A DNA stretch of 64,000 nucleotides from G942493375 sp942493375 (GTDB lineage Bacteria; Armatimonadota; UBA5829): the NCBI GenBank assembly GCA_942493375.1, contig OW818698.1, forward strand, positions 1,426,001 through 1,490,000. The letters run 5' to 3'. The notes beneath the pieces were generated by a model. The model was not told where the DNA came from and made no database searches. It saw only the letters and a list, made by a program, of their open reading frames with translations. Positions 1 to 8,845 of the stretch are shown here, piece after piece. The position numbers were made by a program, and so were the translations under genes. Numbering within the stretch: the stretch's first letter is position 1; the number at the start of each line of letters is the position of its first letter.

Positions 1-1975
1 AGAATGGATAGTTCTGAGGGCTGCCCCATATTTCGACCTCACCTCCCCGCTTGATAACCCTGTCATAGATTTTCATTGCATATTTATCATTTGTAGGGAC
101 GAGACTCCACGAATTGAATCCGGCATCCATTGTCTGGCGCATATGCTTCTCGAAATGCTCTGGAAACAGTGGACCTGCACTAAACCCAATCCCCAATAGC
201 CAACTGGGAACATACTGTTGAATCGCAACATTCTTCAGCATTCGGCCGTTGATCGGAGGCAGGACACGCACCGGCAGCGTCTGTTCTACTTCTGTCAGGT
301 TGCCTGAAGCCAGACGCCGGAAATAGAATTTGCACAGTTTGCTCGAACCTTTATACTGGTCCAGCAACAGAGGTATCAGCACGGCACTCTTGTCTTTCGA
401 AGCTGGATCAAGAAATGCGGGTTCAAACGAGAACCGGTAACGTGTATACGGTTGACCGTTGTGTTTTACTTCACCAACAGTAAGCTTCCGATATGGTCTG
501 GTAAGTCTTTGGCTTGTATAGCTGTAAGGAGTTTTGTCCTGCAGCAGGCTGAAACCTTTGGGCACATCCAGTAAAAACTCATAATCCTCGAGCGTAAAAG
601 TCAGCGGCTCCGGGGAATAGAGCATATGGAAGAGTGTCTCCATGCTCTTCTCTGAAAACCCCCACTCACGGACTTTCGGCTGAAGGCATGGCAGTCCGCT
701 GTAATGATTCCTCCCCCAGAGAACAATCTGCCGGAAACACACACTGCCGGTAGATCCAGCCGGCACAACCAGATAACCGTCCTTGTCGATCTGGGCAACT
801 TTCCATGAACGGTCGTCAAATGAACCGGACAGCCAACTGTCATCAGCAGCAGAACCAACCCGCCAACGGTTTTGCAATTCCGGCTGCCCGGGTATACGCA
901 GGCGCAGACCGGGTGTTTTCCCGTCAACAGTCACTTTCATCCCGATTATATTCAGGCCTTCGCTCAGGCTGACATGCCATTGGCTGTTAGGATTGAGAAG
1001 TAGCTGCTTGCCATTCAAAAACAGATTAGTGTTTGTATTGCGGTTTTTTATTTCGACTGTAAGCTGTTTAACCGGCAAGCTGAACGCCGCGATTTGTTCA
1101 TCATACTGCTTGATGAGTTCCGATCCACCTGCCGGGTTCTTGCTCTCCAGCATCCGCTTTGCCTGCTTCTTTAATGCCAGAAGCTGCCGAACACTGTCGC
1201 CTTTCTGTCTATCTGCGGGAATCTTCTCTTTGTCTGTAGAGATCTTCAACAGCCTGTCGCTGATCCAATTCCCCAAACAGTCCAGACTTTTTCGCGCCTG
1301 CGCTAATTCCTGGGGTGTCGGAGAATCTTTGAAGACCATCGGCGTAAAATGTGCAACATCCGCAAACATGCTGATTACAGGAGCAAAGCAGGAGTTTTTC
1401 TCGTTTTCCGGATTACTGATAGCCACGCGTCCCAGATTTAACCAGAATTGCTTACCCTTAACGTCACTGTAAATATTGAGTTGTGAGAATGGGATCTTTA
1501 TCTCCACGCTCCAATAATCAGCACCCACATAACCTGCCGACTGCAATGATTCATCAGGGGAATTGCTATAGCTAACCCATAGGGAACCACGGCTGTTTGC
1601 TACCAACTGTTTGAAAGTCGACTTGTCCTTGCTGAAGAAGAACTCAAGGTGGTCATCTTCGTACCAGCCGTTCCGGTAACTATCAGGATCAGCTTTGATC
1701 TTGTCCGGCTGCGGTTCATCACATTTTGCAACGATATAAAGATCATTGCCAAACCAGCCCATCTTAAAGGCAGTCTGACGCATTGGAGCAAAACTGCCGC
1801 TCTGAAGACTCCTGAAACCAGTTGCAGTTGGAATACTCTCCCAGACCCTATTATCCCATTTTCCATCCATCGCTGGAGCTTTTACCAGTGGGAATACGGG
1901 ATAATTGAGTTCAGCAGCAATTGTCGTGACTCCGGATAAGGTCAATAAAACTATTATGGATAATATCAGTTTCAT
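1..1975 (-). CDS. Secreted CBM9-like glycosidase-type protein, 3' part off the window
   Basis: An open frame runs without a stop from 1975 to the left edge (658 codons), so the C-terminus is missing. It begins with a signal peptide (MKLILSIIVLLTLSG, cleavage near residue 20). Residues about 22-200 have the pattern of a family 9 carbohydrate-binding/DOMON-like module: MDGKWD near the start, DLYIVAKCDEP, EDDHLEFFFS and WSVEIKIPFSQL. The rest is unassigned but looks like the start of a TIM-barrel enzyme (HMRQTMDAGFNSWSLVPTN near the edge). I chose the ATG at 1975 because GGAG lies 9 bases upstream; an in-frame ATG at 1990 has only a weak site. Probably a secreted glycan-binding hydrolase. The module call is by pattern; the catalytic family is not known. 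Confidence 0.8.
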   Translation of the reverse strand, partial: MKLILSIIVLLTLSGVTTIAAELNYPVFPLVKAPAMDGKWDNRVWESIPTATGFRSLQSGSFAPMRQTAFKMGWFGNDLYIVAKCDEPQPDKIKADPDSYRNGWYEDDHLEFFFSKDKSTFKQLVANSRGSLWVSYSNSPDESLQSAGYVGADYWSVEIKIPFSQLNIYSDVKGKQFWLNLGRVAISNPENEKNSCFAPVISMFADVAHFTPMVFKDSPTPQELAQARKSLDCLGNWISDRLLKISTDKEKIPADRQKGDSVRQLLALKKQAKRMLESKNPAGGSELIKQYDEQIAAFSLPVKQLTVEIKNRNTNTNLFLNGKQLLLNPNSQWHVSLSEGLNIIGMKVTVDGKTPGLRLRIPGQPELQNRWRVGSAADDSWLSGSFDDRSWKVAQIDKDGYLVVPAGSTGSVCFRQIVLWGRNHYSGLPCLQPKVREWGFSEKSMETLFHMLYSPEPLTFTLEDYEFLLDVPKGFSLLQDKTPYSYTSQRLTRPYRKLTVGEVKHNGQPYTRYRFSFEPAFLDPASKDKSAVLIPLLLDQYKGSSKLCKFYFRRLASGNLTEVEQTLPVRVLPPINGRMLKNVAIQQYVPSWLLGIGFSAGPLFPEHFEKHMRQTMDAGFNSWSLVPTNDKYAMKIYDRVIKRGGEVEIWGSPQNYPF

Positions 1976-2032
1976 TCGATTTTGCTCCATTTTGCCTGGG
2001 TATCTTTCGTTAAATTTACAAATGCGATTTCA

Positions 2033-3889
2033 TTATTTGGCTGCTTGAGACTCCAGTTTGCGCAGGTAGCTCTCGCGGCCCGTCACCATATATTGCCACA
2101 CGCCCTGGTTCCATCCTTCAATGCGTGTTTTGATAACCGGATCATCCTCTGCAGCAACAGCTTCTTCCATATAAGTCTTAAGTTTTGCCATTCGTGCATC
2201 GCTGCCAAGAGTCCCCCAGGCAAGTACCTCAGTCTGGTGGAAGCCTCCAGTTTGGGGCCAGTTTGCAGGATTGGAATAGGTATCTTCGATCAAAATGTAA
2301 AACTGCTTCATCGGTTCAGCGGCTTTACCGAAATACAACCGGAAGAATTCGTCCAAAAGTGCATCTACGTCTTTAGAGGGATCATCATATAGCTTGAGGG
2401 TGAGATAATAATCGACCTGTTCACCGATACCGCACAGAAAGACACCCAGGACTCCATCATGAGCGAACTGCTTTATCAGTTTTGCTTCATAGTGGATCAT
2501 AAAGCCAGGGAAGCACTTCCAATTGTTTATAACTGATGGCTCCTCCGGAAAACAGTAGTAATTCCAGAGAAATATAGGACGTTTGTCATTTATCCAATCC
2601 GGATAGTGGGTCAGCTCATTATTTCGATATGCCAGCTGCCAATGGTTTCTCACCCCAAGGCACGGGGCAATTGCCACATTAGGTTCGACTGCAATATCGG
2701 GATGCCAGAAATATCTCTCATAAGCAAGCGTGCTGATATATTTATCCGGATGGGTTTTCTTTAGCTCACGGGCAACTCTATTTACGAATGTAAACCAGAG
2801 AAGCGATGATCGGCCATCATTGAACATCTCTGTTCCATCTGCGGAATGTGTTACGTTATTAGCGCAGGCATCAAGCAGCTTCTTGCATTGATCACATTGG
2901 CAGTATCTGGCAGAATCCTCGGGTACTATTGGGTAATAAATGCTTCCCTTTGGCATATCCACACCAGGCACCTGCAAGCCATTGAAATAATCACTTGCAT
3001 CCTGCGCTACACGCTTCGCTAAAGCCTCTGATGAAAAGCACAATTTATCGCTGTTCGCATAGTACTCGGGAAATTGAGACCGTGGGAAACGAGTGAGATA
3101 CTTATCAAGTGTATGATTGGTCCACCACAGTATACCACCCCAGCGCAACCGCCGCGAAAACAGGTCTAATTCATCACGGGAAGGACTTCCGTATTGAGCT
3201 TTCATAATCGGCCAATCATAAGTCTGACTGCCGGAAACGTGCTTGATTGCGGGTTCTCTTTGAACATTTTTCGGACTAATTGTTAGGGTTGGGTGTATTG
3301 GAAAAACTACTGAGTCCGGCTTTGGACCATAAAAACGGACCCCGCAAAATCGCTCAAGAAAATCGTAGGTTGCACGCAAAGTGCCCTGATCGTCAAACAT
3401 ACCTGGCAGCTTTACTTTATCCGGGGCACTACTCAATCCTGTAGCTTCTGCATAATTGATCTCTGAACCAGTAGAATCACTCGCATCACAGCCAAGAATG
3501 AGCACCCCTCCACGAGAGAACTCAATGACATATTCATAACGCCGCAGCTTTAGTTTTTTCGGTGTAATCTGCCACTGCGCTTCGGCAATTTTGGCTCCAT
3601 TTAGTTGTATGCGAACTCCTGAAAATGGACGATCAAGGGGTTTGATCGGCAGTAATGCCCCGGTAGATTTCCATATACAGTATTGCAATTCCAGTGCAGC
3701 AAGCCTCGGAGCAACTGCGGAGGAAGCCGAGACCAGAATGCTGGCTCTAGGTTGCCCTTTATCTGTCAGCTTGAGGGGATTACTTGCTCCAAAAGAAGCA
3801 CACTCGGAACCAATTATGAAACCTGCAACAGAGATCATAATGAGAAACGCTGCATTGTATTTATTAATGAAGATTCCGGAAACAAGCAT
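2033..3889 (-). CDS. DUF4838 domain protein, secreted
   Basis: 618 residues with an N-terminal hydrophobic export signal (about 12-28). Residues about 50-200 form a GH67-N-like beta-sandwich (LRATYDFLERFCGVRFYGP, which precedes the barrel in this family). Residues about 215-520 are the DUF4838 region, a TIM-barrel related to alpha-glucuronidase-like enzymes, with a C-x-C-x2-C cluster at 330-335 (CQCDQC). Members are found in glycan-degradation loci of Lentisphaerae, Planctomycetes and Armatimonadetes; the substrate is not established. AGGA lies about 7 bases before the ATG. It follows the URO-D paralogue at 3948-5102 by 58 bases on the same strand. Two other DUF4838 proteins lie at 33742 and 39946. 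Confidence 0.88.
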   Translation of the reverse strand: MLVSGIFINKYNAAFLIMISVAGFIIGSECASFGASNPLKLTDKGQPRASILVSASSAVAPRLAALELQYCIWKSTGALLPIKPLDRPFSGVRIQLNGAKIAEAQWQITPKKLKLRRYEYVIEFSRGGVLILGCDASDSTGSEINYAEATGLSSAPDKVKLPGMFDDQGTLRATYDFLERFCGVRFYGPKPDSVVFPIHPTLTISPKNVQREPAIKHVSGSQTYDWPIMKAQYGSPSRDELDLFSRRLRWGGILWWTNHTLDKYLTRFPRSQFPEYYANSDKLCFSSEALAKRVAQDASDYFNGLQVPGVDMPKGSIYYPIVPEDSARYCQCDQCKKLLDACANNVTHSADGTEMFNDGRSSLLWFTFVNRVARELKKTHPDKYISTLAYERYFWHPDIAVEPNVAIAPCLGVRNHWQLAYRNNELTHYPDWINDKRPIFLWNYYCFPEEPSVINNWKCFPGFMIHYEAKLIKQFAHDGVLGVFLCGIGEQVDYYLTLKLYDDPSKDVDALLDEFFRLYFGKAAEPMKQFYILIEDTYSNPANWPQTGGFHQTEVLAWGTLGSDARMAKLKTYMEEAVAAEDDPVIKTRIEGWNQGVWQYMVTGRESYLRKLESQAAK

Positions 3890-3947
3890 TCATTTGTCCT
3901 CCAAACCTTACTTTTGCATTGATTATTAATAGCCAATGCATACAGTC

Positions 3948-5102
3948 TCATCTATTGCAGAACACGCTTCGCGCAAGCTCTATTGTGTGGTTCATTTTAG
4001 CCATGGTCTCCTCATAGGTTGCCAGGAGTTTTACTATGGCCTGGGTGTTCAATGATACTTTGCGGTGTTTGGATACTTCGAGTATCTCTTCGAATTTTTG
4101 GCGCTGTTCATCGGGCGGAGAGCAGAGCGTGAATGTGTTGATCACTGCCACAGCAAATGCGATATTCTTCGGGACGATTTCGTCCATTATCTGCATAATA
4201 TTCCACCAGCTCATATCAACTGTGCTTATTTCAGGAAAGACTTCAAGCAGGTCTGCAAATATTGGGTCAATGCGACCGCAGGTATGGAAGTGGGCAACAG
4301 GCCCCTCGTTTGCTACTATTTTACGGTAGGCTGGTATGATGAACTCCATGAATATGTCAGGTGAAATGAAGGGAATAGCGACCCAGTCATCGGCTACACA
4401 GGGGCTTGCTGTCTGGTCGGTAGTGCCAAGGAAGGTTTCTCTTTCTTTGCGATATCTGGACCTTTCATTTACGAAAAAGCCCAAAAACTCGTGCACAATT
4501 TCGGGCTTCTCTATGGTATCTGTAAGGAAGTTCTCGTAACCCCTGAGTTGCACATATATGTCTACCGGCCCTCTATGAAACCCTGGGAAATCGACCGAGA
4601 AGTAGTTATCATATCTGGTTGCTGAAATCTCTTTGAGCTTCTTATAACGCTCTATTAATAATGGCATATCTCCGGTCTGGTAAAAATCGAACGGTTTAAT
4701 AATGGTTGGATCAGGATTCTGGCTGATTGAATGAGGTTGGAACTCCGGAACACCGATTTTGGTGTGATGAATTTCTGTCCCGAAGAGGGTTGTGTCGAAA
4801 TACATTCCGGTATCGGGATATATTGTCCTGTCCAGCTGCGAATCATCAAGTGAATTGTCTGCCCAGAATATCCTCTCTCTTAGCTGCATTTCGAATGCGA
4901 GTTCGGGGTCAGCGAAGAAATCATTCATATCGAATCCCATCAGCTCAGGCCAGCCTATGTTTTCCATGTAGCTGGTGATCCATATCCTGTCTGCACCTAA
5001 CTCAGAATCACGGGCATCCAAAATCTCTTGTTTGCGCTGAACACGTTTCTGAAACTCAACACCCAGCTTGTCTTTAGGTATATTCAGGGCATCATTATTC
5101 AT
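3948..5102 (-). CDS. URO-D fold protein (methyltransferase-like), HxC type
   Basis: 384 residues, a little longer than HemE, of the uroporphyrinogen decarboxylase superfamily, which also holds the cobalamin methyltransferases MtaA/MtbA/CmuA. It lacks the N-terminal HemE arginine motif. It does have H273-T-C275-G and a later C327 (TLCSPP), in the order of the His-x-Cys...Cys zinc ligands of MtaA-type enzymes, although the spacing of 52 is shorter than in MtaA. A methyl-transfer or demethylation role on a glycan-derived substrate is therefore an inference. AAGGAG six bases before the ATG fixes the start. It is one of four paralogues here (8836, 23073 and 55969 are the others) and the one with the fullest zinc-ligand set. 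Confidence 0.85.
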   Translation of the reverse strand: MNNDALNIPKDKLGVEFQKRVQRKQEILDARDSELGADRIWITSYMENIGWPELMGFDMNDFFADPELAFEMQLRERIFWADNSLDDSQLDRTIYPDTGMYFDTTLFGTEIHHTKIGVPEFQPHSISQNPDPTIIKPFDFYQTGDMPLLIERYKKLKEISATRYDNYFSVDFPGFHRGPVDIYVQLRGYENFLTDTIEKPEIVHEFLGFFVNERSRYRKERETFLGTTDQTASPCVADDWVAIPFISPDIFMEFIIPAYRKIVANEGPVAHFHTCGRIDPIFADLLEVFPEISTVDMSWWNIMQIMDEIVPKNIAFAVAVINTFTLCSPPDEQRQKFEEILEVSKHRKVSLNTQAIVKLLATYEETMAKMNHTIELARSVFCNR

Positions 5103-5250
5103 TCATTACTCCTTCCTGAGTAACCTTATGTTCATAATCTTTAGTTGCATGAAGTAGTAGAGTCATTAGTAACAGGATTAACAAGATTTGCAGGATTAAC
5201 AGGAAGGGAATTATTGATCTTGTCAATCATGTGAGCTTGCTAGTCATAGA
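5103..5250. repeat. Intergenic spacer with AGGATTAACA direct repeats
   Basis: Between two minus-strand genes. Positions 5171-5204 carry AACAGGATTAACA, AAGATTTGC and AGGATTAACAGGA in a row, giving two copies of CAGGATTAACA. The same word recurs at 52851-52878 and, in altered form, in the inverted repeat at 17048-17110. This looks like a degenerate copy of a dispersed element. No gene is seen in the spacer. Confidence 0.55.
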
Positions 5251-7161
5251 TCATTGAGACAAACCAATACCGTATGCCAGGGGCTGGTCTGTCAGGGGGT
5301 CTTCACGCCAGTATTTGCCATGCGTGGCTTTCAGGCCTGCTGGGAACTTGTTGGTTCCACCCTGGTCCAGAAACATTCCCAGGCTCAAGGCTCCCGGATT
5401 GCCTCCGTCTGCATAGCCAAAAGATGCACCGCCTGACTTGTATTCATCACTGCCTGCCTGGTCCCAGAAGATGCCGATGCTGTTGATGCTGGTAGAACCC
5501 AGCGCCATACCGGGACACTCGTAATAGTCGCTGCCGGATAAATCGTGCAACCATCCGATACTCTGGTCGCGTCCGTGCCCCTGGCTCTGGTTCATAGAGG
5601 CAACATACTTGTCATTTCCACTCAAATCGCACAGAGCAGCTACAGCATAGTGTGCGCTTGCTCCCTGGTTATACCACACGCCCTGATAGGAATCATTGCC
5701 GGACATATCAACCAGCATACCTAAAGAATACCAGTAAGAAACTCCCTGGGCAAACAGACCAGCCTTGTATACATCATTGCCCCTGGCATCGACAAGAATG
5801 CCCAAACCACCTGCAAGAGAATGCTGGTCTCCCGGATGTGCCCTCCTGCCAAATCCGCATCCCTGTGCAAGGCTGGTATTGTGATCTGCAGTCTGTGGTG
5901 AAGGGTAATCGAGGGGAGTATCATATGCCAGATAGTTATCATCACCCGCAAGATCTATAAGAGCGCCGCACCCCCTGGTCGAAGCATACCCTTGAGCTTT
6001 CTCAAAGCAGGTATATTTGTCGTTACCTATAAAGTCAGACAGCACACCGATCCCGTATACTCCCAGCGCCTGCCCGGACTCACGGCATTCGTAGGCATCA
6101 TCTCCACTGCAGTCCATTAGCATCGAGACACCAAAAATACCCGAAGCCAGTCCGTCATAGAGGACTTTGTATGTATCGTTGCCGTTGCAGTCCAAAAGAT
6201 ATGAGTATCCCAAGACAGCAGCTCCGATTGCTCCCTGCTCCGTGCTCTCATATTTATCATTGCCTGCAAGATCGATTACAACAGATACAGGAACGGCATA
6301 GTTCGCTGAAGCAGCGGTCACGTATGCATCATTCCCTCCGGTGTCTACCATCAGAAGGTATTGTCCCGGAGTGTAAGTATCATTCTTACTCCCATTAAGG
6401 ACAATCCTGCCTGCCGGAGTTTGCCAGGAAAACGAGAAATCTGTTTTCTCCACAGATCTCAGTATCTTGCGAGCAGAATCTACAGCCCGGGCTACGACTA
6501 ATCCGCCATCTACAAGGCTTGTGAGATCAACTTTATCCATAAGTTTCAGAGTATCGTCGTCAAGGTCCATGTTCAATCCCAGAGGCAGTGCTTTGCTATG
6601 GACGACAGCGAAAGTCTCGGGCCCTCCGAAACCGGCGAAGGCCGTATTTCTCTTCTTGATAGCATCAGGCACAGACTGCACAATTACAGCCGCCGCTCCT
6701 GCAACACTATCTGGAACTACTCTTACTTTGGCTTTAAGGTCCTGCTGTTGAGAAACAGTAAGTGGACTACCCATAGACCTGCTCATATCCATGATAGCTG
6801 TCACAAGGGATTCTTTGTTTAGCGTATTTGTCTTCGGCGTTGCGGTTACTGCGGGTTTAATATCGATGATATCTGCTGACACCAGACCCAGCTTATAGAA
6901 ACTGCTCGAGGCTTTTTCGAACCTATTTGCAGTGGTTATGGTAGTGCTGTCAATCAACCGCCAGTCGTTCCAGAGCTTATCAAACATGGATATCGTATAA
7001 AGACCACCACCGCGCCATCTCCCGTCCGGTAACTGAGCTTTCTCAGGGGTGAGGTTGGCCCGCTGGAGCAGATCAGTCCAGGGTTCTTTTGCAGAGTGTG
7101 CAGGCAAAGCAGCCAGCAGAAGCAGCACTAGTATGAATCGTTTGGCCATGTTCTTTGTCAT
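5251..7161 (-). CDS. Secreted protein with about twelve GND-x-Y repeats
   Basis: 636 residues with a clear signal peptide (residues 5-23, ending AHSA). Residues 24-250 show no family I recognise. From about 258 to 612 there is a repeat of 24-27 residues whose core is hydrophobic-D-x-x-G-[ND]-D-x-Y (IDLAGNDKY, LDCNGNDTY, MDCSGDDAY, VDMSGNDSY, CDLSGNDKY and others), followed by a G-rich segment ending in a hydrophobic strand. The regular period and the short Asp/Asn/Gly turns suggest a beta-solenoid, possibly binding calcium at the acidic turns; this is inference. The last copies are degenerate (GSDYY, GSDEY, GTNKF). The gene starts inside the stop of the propeller gene upstream (ATGA), so the two are probably translated together. 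Confidence 0.87.
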   Translation of the reverse strand: MTKNMAKRFILVLLLLAALPAHSAKEPWTDLLQRANLTPEKAQLPDGRWRGGGLYTISMFDKLWNDWRLIDSTTITTANRFEKASSSFYKLGLVSADIIDIKPAVTATPKTNTLNKESLVTAIMDMSRSMGSPLTVSQQQDLKAKVRVVPDSVAGAAAVIVQSVPDAIKKRNTAFAGFGGPETFAVVHSKALPLGLNMDLDDDTLKLMDKVDLTSLVDGGLVVARAVDSARKILRSVEKTDFSFSWQTPAGRIVLNGSKNDTYTPGQYLLMVDTGGNDAYVTAASANYAVPVSVVIDLAGNDKYESTEQGAIGAAVLGYSYLLDCNGNDTYKVLYDGLASGIFGVSMLMDCSGDDAYECRESGQALGVYGIGVLSDFIGNDKYTCFEKAQGYASTRGCGALIDLAGDDNYLAYDTPLDYPSPQTADHNTSLAQGCGFGRRAHPGDQHSLAGGLGILVDARGNDVYKAGLFAQGVSYWYSLGMLVDMSGNDSYQGVWYNQGASAHYAVAALCDLSGNDKYVASMNQSQGHGRDQSIGWLHDLSGSDYYECPGMALGSTSINSIGIFWDQAGSDEYKSGGASFGYADGGNPGALSLGMFLDQGGTNKFPAGLKATHGKYWREDPLTDQPLAYGIGLSQ

Positions 7162-8705
7162 TCTGGTAGTTCATGCCCGTGGAGATTGATTGCATAAAGC
7201 TGTGGAGAAGCATCTCCCAAACGATGCATCTGTACACAGAAACGAACGGTTCTACCCATTGGATCTGACAATGAATGCCTTGACCACTCGACCGGACAGT
7301 CTAGTCCACCGGAAACCACGCACTTCCCACTGCCAAACTCATCAATCGGGTGGAAGTTTTCGTCCAATATTCTGACAGTTATTCCCTCTGTGCCATCTGC
7401 GTTGAGGGTAAGTTTGCCTGATTTTGTCGGCAATGTCACAGGTGCGGAACAGATAGTCCCATCATTTTCATCAGGATTCAAACCCAAAGCTCCCCAACGG
7501 TCGCGGGGAATGGTGGCTAGGGCTACTTCTGCGGAGTAGAGTTTCGCGACGTCAGCTGCCCCGTCTTCCAACTCTCCACCGGTGTTGCGCCAACGGCCGT
7601 GGTATATGCGGGTTTCATCGCCAACATTGAGGATACCATTGGCCTGGCACAGGACTGTATTGAAATTGTACCCCGGCGCAGGTGTTGCCGGCGAGTCCTC
7701 CCGGCGTATATAGCGGTGCCCTTTCGCAGGCTCCCGGAAATGGATGCCGTCATTTGAAACCAGCAGTCCGAGATCGCAGGATATCTGGCTGAAGGCTTTA
7801 TTGAAGTCTGCATTGTGCCACAGTCCATACAACCCCACACACACATTGCCCAGACTCACTGCCCCGACACCCAGATGCACCTGATCATATGTGCCATTAT
7901 ATCCCCGCTTGCTGCGATCTTCGGGCTCAGGTAGTGCAAAGGTCTCTGCCTGCACATCCGGCCAGTAGTTGAAATCCGGAGACACCCTGGCCATACCTGT
8001 TCGACCGCACGCAGCCCCACCTTCGGAGCGATATCCCTGGAACTCATCCATTACCTGATAATGCACGATATATTGCCCATTATGCTTGATAAAAGAAGAT
8101 GGTTCAACAAATTGGCCTTTATATGGGATACCGATCATTGTCCAATTCAGTCCGTCCGGGGAAACCGCCAGCGCTATAGTCGGCATTGTCCCATACTCTT
8201 CAATCACAGGATCGCAGGCATCCGGGAAATACTGGTAGGTCATCTTATAACGCCGCATTGGATCCGGATCTGCTTCGTCTTTGATCACGATCGCACCACT
8301 GACAACATTATGCGGCAAAGCGAATGCATTATTATCGCGGCTGCCCTTGAATAGCACCTGGCCAAGTGACGGTTTGGTCCATGTGATGCCATCTTCACTC
8401 TCTGCATAACAGAGTGGTCCCGGGAACAGGGTCTGTTCTTCGTATTTAGCAACCTGCTGCATCATCTTCGGCGGCCAGTCCGGGTTCTTTCCCCAGTGAC
8501 AGGCGTAGTACCACATACGGAACTTACCCTCATCTTGCAGGACAGTTCCATAAAAATGCACCGCCAGATCATCCGGAGCCCCGCTGCCGAGTGGACTAGG
8601 CAATAAAACCGGCTCCTGCCGCACATTTGGCTTGGTCAGGTATAGACCCACGTTTTTCTTGAATGGAAGAGAGATATCATCAATGGCTAAGAGAATGTTG
8701 TTCAC
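7158..8705 (-). CDS. GH32/43-like five-bladed propeller protein, copy 1
   Basis: 515 residues without a signal peptide, so probably cytoplasmic. Residues about 1-370 have propeller-type features: FRMWYYACHW, PLCYAESEDGITWTKP and LLVSNDGIHFREP, with repeated pairing of a date-like spend of Asp/Gly turns and Trp. Residues about 400-515 form a beta-sandwich tail. Proteins of this kind are usually called glycoside-hydrolase-like; I cannot name the substrate. It is a close paralogue of 9972-11540 over its whole length (both begin LLLAIDD or ILLAIDD and share GAPDDLA, NVCVGLYGLWHNADFN and IPRDRWGALGLNPD). The start is GTG with GAGG ten bases upstream. Its stop overlaps the start of the GND-x-Y repeat gene by 4 bases. 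Confidence 0.87.
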   Translation of the reverse strand: MNNILLAIDDISLPFKKNVGLYLTKPNVRQEPVLLPSPLGSGAPDDLAVHFYGTVLQDEGKFRMWYYACHWGKNPDWPPKMMQQVAKYEEQTLFPGPLCYAESEDGITWTKPSLGQVLFKGSRDNNAFALPHNVVSGAIVIKDEADPDPMRRYKMTYQYFPDACDPVIEEYGTMPTIALAVSPDGLNWTMIGIPYKGQFVEPSSFIKHNGQYIVHYQVMDEFQGYRSEGGAACGRTGMARVSPDFNYWPDVQAETFALPEPEDRSKRGYNGTYDQVHLGVGAVSLGNVCVGLYGLWHNADFNKAFSQISCDLGLLVSNDGIHFREPAKGHRYIRREDSPATPAPGYNFNTVLCQANGILNVGDETRIYHGRWRNTGGELEDGAADVAKLYSAEVALATIPRDRWGALGLNPDENDGTICSAPVTLPTKSGKLTLNADGTEGITVRILDENFHPIDEFGSGKCVVSGGLDCPVEWSRHSLSDPMGRTVRFCVQMHRLGDASPQLYAINLHGHELPE

Positions 8706-8735
8706 AGTTTGTTATCCTCATAATTCCATATTTAT

Positions 8736-8845
8736 GTCATTCTGAACGCAGTGAAGAATCTGTCATCGAAAATATCTGTCATCCTGAGGAACGAAGGATC
8801 TGCTTTTTCGAACAATAAAACAGATCCTTCGTGCCTCAGGATGAC
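8736..8845. repeat. Composite dispersed repeat (27-bp unit plus TCATCCTGAGG inverted repeat)
   Basis: Positions 8736-8762 hold a 27-base unit (GTCATTCTGAACGCAG and on to GAATCTG) that is present base for base, inverted, at 52945-52971 and 62755-62781. Next comes an inverted repeat, 8778-8802 against 8821-8845, beginning GTCATCCTGAGGAACGAAGG with one arm mismatch; the same element occurs as a perfect 39-bp hairpin at 60520-60608. The right arm overlaps the 3' end of the URO-D gene and contains its stop. It looks like a small non-coding mobile or REP-type element. Confidence 0.8.

Noticed and set aside
3948..5102. HemE (true uroporphyrinogen decarboxylase)
   Set aside because: No N-terminal HemE arginine motif, no other haem genes nearby, and a zinc-type HxC signature instead.
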